A stretch of DNA of 53,940 bases from Serratia sp. H1w. Its GTDB lineage: Bacteria; Pseudomonadota; Gammaproteobacteria; Enterobacterales; Enterobacteriaceae. A program made the position numbers and the translations under genes. Below are positions 52,220 through 53,940 of this stretch, one piece after another. Every line of letters starts with the position of its first letter. Position 1 is the first letter of the stretch. The DNA is taken from contig NZ_AYMQ01000080.1 of the NCBI RefSeq assembly GCF_000633355.1, positions 1 through 53,940 of the forward strand. The letters run 5' to 3'. A model generated the notes under the pieces. That model saw only the letters and a list, made by a program, of their open reading frames with translations. It did no database searches and was not told the DNA's origin.

Positions 52220-52537
52220 ATGGATGATAACGATTTAAAAGTCAAGCTAATTAGGCTAGGCATGAAGGAAGTTGATGCTAAGTCACTAATAAAAATAGCT
52301 AGGTATCAGAATATTAGTATTGAAAGAGCATTTGCAAATAGCTTTATGGGAACATATCGGTGTGTTGCCATACTTATTTTTGGGTATTTTTTCTTTGTTT
52401 TTTACATGAGTAAGGAGAATATTTTTTTATTTTCATTTATATATATATCATTCAACGCAATTGTTTTTTTTCTTACTCCCTTTTTCAAAGGATTCTTTTG
52501 GAGTTTAAAGGTTCTGTTTGCACTGAGAGAGAGGTAA
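52220..52537 (+). CDS. Small two-helix membrane protein
   Basis: A 105-residue protein, not recognised. The soluble N-terminus (~1-44: KVKLIRLGMKEVDAKSLIKI) is followed by two hydrophobic helices (CVAILIFGYFFFVFYM and LFSFIYISFNAIVFFLTPFF) and a short basic tail. AAGGGA lies upstream of the ATG. It is one base from the next gene, so cotranscribed. AT-rich codon use, unlike the core genes. It could be an immunity protein for the product that follows; this is a guess from context. Confidence 0.6.
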   Translation: MDDNDLKVKLIRLGMKEVDAKSLIKIARYQNISIERAFANSFMGTYRCVAILIFGYFFFVFYMSKENIFLFSFIYISFNAIVFFLTPFFKGFFWSLKVLFALRER

Positions 52538-52538
52538 A

Positions 52539-53324
52539 ATGGATAGTTTCTCGCTTGTCACCTTGGAAAGAAAAAAGGAAGAGATCAATCGTCAAGCCAA
52601 AAGTGTCGCTTTTTCATATTTAAGTGATATAAGGATTGCTAACAGCTTTATTTATAGTGAAGATCAATTGGCTGAGTTTTGTATAGCGCAATATAAATCA
52701 GGTAAAACTTCATATTCTGATGTTATGGCGCAATTGCAAGAGCAGTATGATATTCTTTATAAAAGAAATGTTGAGCTAATGATGGGATCTGCAAAAATAT
52801 ATGCTATTGCTGAAAGAAAAAAAGAGCAAAATTCCACATTAAACATAATATTAAAACAGGTAGGGTTTGTTAGTGGAGGCATACAAGCAATCGGTGGATA
52901 TGGAATATGCTATGCAAGTGTAGGTTCAGCATGTGCTTATTTAGGAACACCGTTGGTAATGCATGGACTAGAAAATATGTGGGAGAATGGTTACTTTCTT
53001 GCAATGCGTAGCGAACCTACTGATATGCCACTTCGGGAGGCCTATAGGCAAGCAGCAAAGATACTTGGCGGAGATGGTAGAGATGGGGATATTGCATACT
53101 CTATTGGTGACCTAGCTCTTTCGGCTGGTTCAATGTTTAAGGTTGAACTTGTACCTAATGCTTGGAAATTATTCTATTATATTAGGGATGATTATATTAT
53201 GAGTTGGAAGACAATGGGGGCTGCAGGGATCGGTAGTGAAATTGTTGGAGACTCAGCAGTAGGGTTCTCTCTATATCAGTTGATCAATAACTCTGAACAG
53301 TGGAATAATTTATCAGAAAATTGA
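52539..53324 (+). CDS. Probable DUF4225-family protein, T6SS-associated
   Basis: A 261-residue protein. A charged helical N-half (~1-90) is followed by a Gly/Ala-rich hydrophobic stretch, GFVSGGIQAIGGYGICYASV (~108-127) and CAYLGTPLVMHGLENMWENG, which I associate with DUF4225, a family often encoded beside Hcp genes. The C-half is soluble and ends NNSEQWNNLSEN. GAGAGG precedes the ATG. It is convergent with hcp 60 bp away. A membrane-acting effector is possible; no enzyme motif is visible. Confidence 0.55.
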   Translation: MDSFSLVTLERKKEEINRQAKSVAFSYLSDIRIANSFIYSEDQLAEFCIAQYKSGKTSYSDVMAQLQEQYDILYKRNVELMMGSAKIYAIAERKKEQNSTLNIILKQVGFVSGGIQAIGGYGICYASVGSACAYLGTPLVMHGLENMWENGYFLAMRSEPTDMPLREAYRQAAKILGGDGRDGDIAYSIGDLALSAGSMFKVELVPNAWKLFYYIRDDYIMSWKTMGAAGIGSEIVGDSAVGFSLYQLINNSEQWNNLSEN

Positions 53325-53346
53325 GTCGTGGCATGCTGACATAAAA

Positions 53347-53398
53347 ATAGAGTATGTTAATTATATGTAAGCGATGCCTCAATATTAATATACTCTAT
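53347..53398. other. Imperfect inverted repeat overlapping the hcp 3' end
   Basis: ATAGAGTATGTTAAT (53347-53361) is the reverse complement, with one mismatch, of ATTAATATACTCTAT (53384-53398), which contains the last codons of hcp (DRVY-stop). It may act as a terminator for either gene, or be a remnant of a duplicated hcp end. Confidence 0.5.
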
Positions 53399-53864
53399 CA
53401 TCCCATACGCTATATCCAGTAGTTCCTGCGATATGGTGAGTCCATTTAATATCATTGTAAGAAACGCTCAATACTTCTTCGGGTTGACTATCGGCATTTG
53501 TCAGTAAATGAGGATAGTTCATTCCTACCCGCTTAAGGTTAGCTTTTCTTATTTCAACAGAGAAGTATTTTTCTTGTTGTCCTTGACTAGATGTCCTGTA
53601 GAAATCTAACAGTAGATACAGTTCTTCATTATTAGATATTGCCATACCGATCAGAGGTGTAGCTTTGTCTACTGGTTTGGTGATAATAAATGGCTGGTGA
53701 GAAACGTGCTGCTCTCGGTTAATCCCGTGTGCGAGCGCATATATCATACATTGATCGGCATGCCCTGACTGGAACTTGTTGCCAACGGAGTCAAACGAAG
53801 AACAACCAGCAGATATTAAACCTTGTTTTTCACCCTTCAACGTCATATATATTAGATTTGCCAT
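53385..53864 (-). CDS. hcp: Hcp-family type VI secretion tube protein
   Basis: A 159-residue Hcp protein, complete: MANLIYMTLKGEKQGLISAG, then CSSFDSVGNKFQSGHADQ, NREQHVSHQPFIITKPVDKATPL (in pieces), and YNDIKWTHHIAGTTGYSVWDD. Hcp hexamers stack into the inner tube of the T6SS and are also a chaperone for small effectors. No other T6SS structural gene is in the window, so this is an orphan copy or the edge of a cluster. Upstream (53865-53940) only its leader is visible. Confidence 0.92.
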   Translation of the reverse strand: MANLIYMTLKGEKQGLISAGCSSFDSVGNKFQSGHADQCMIYALAHGINREQHVSHQPFIITKPVDKATPLIGMAISNNEELYLLLDFYRTSSQGQQEKYFSVEIRKANLKRVGMNYPHLLTNADSQPEEVLSVSYNDIKWTHHIAGTTGYSVWDDRVY

Positions 53865-53940
53865 GTAACTCCCTTACATAGATGCATAAAATTGTACAAT
53901 ACACCGCTTCATCCAAAATTTGGTCATGTATTCAATGTGT

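Overview
The window looks like a chromosomal segment of a Serratia-type enterobacterium (Enterobacterales, probably Yersiniaceae). Most of it is the conserved fbp-mpl / argR-mdh / ispB-rplU-rpmA-cgtA / greA-rlmE-ftsH-folP-glmM-secG / rimP-nusA-infB-rbfA-truB-rpsO-pnp-nlpI-deaD backbone. Encoded proteins are near full-length matches to the E. coli families as I remember them, but the order differs from E. coli: fbp-mpl sits beside yhcN-argR, and a PmrA/PmrB two-component pair lies between cgtA and dacB. The genus is an inference from gene order and sequence character; no database was searched.

Left end (1-6205) is AT-rich accessory DNA. It holds a broken or partial HNH-like zinc protein gene, a 135-bp MITE with 3-bp target duplications, a ParB/sulfiredoxin-like protein, a 48-bp tandem array built on AGTACT palindromes, a run of strong hairpins, an SF2-helicase-like gene, and a tyrosine recombinase lying between two perfect 94-bp inverted repeats. 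The same AAGTACTCCC-type motif occurs in the tandem array, in the inverted repeats and near the gene starts. This suggests one integrative element with its own replication or partition region. It is the most unusual part of the window.

Core (6206-51950). A FliA-type promoter drives a chemotaxis receptor right at the element junction. Then come fbp and mpl (divergent), two tandem yhcN-like genes, argR and mdh (divergent, ARG boxes), and sfsB next to two Mu-repressor-like HTH genes that share an almost identical palindromic operator. These are followed by ispB, ribosomal proteins L21/L27, an EamA exporter, ObgE, dacB-pmrA-pmrB, greA, yhbY, rlmE-ftsH, folP-glmM, secG, tRNA-Leu(GAG), initiator tRNA-fMet, the nusA-infB operon, rpsO-pnp, nlpI, the tiny yrbN, deaD, yedE-yedF, yhbW, an HlyD plus two ABC-2 permeases without an ATPase, ubiV-ubiU, ubiT, yhbS and yhbQ. 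Functions cluster around translation and RNA turnover, envelope synthesis, and oxygen-independent ubiquinone synthesis (UbiT/U/V). REP-like palindromes occur between operons.

Right end (51950-53940) is again AT-rich. A Fur-box-like palindrome precedes a small membrane protein and a probable DUF4225-family protein, convergent with an Hcp gene of type VI secretion. This looks like an orphan T6SS effector-type module.
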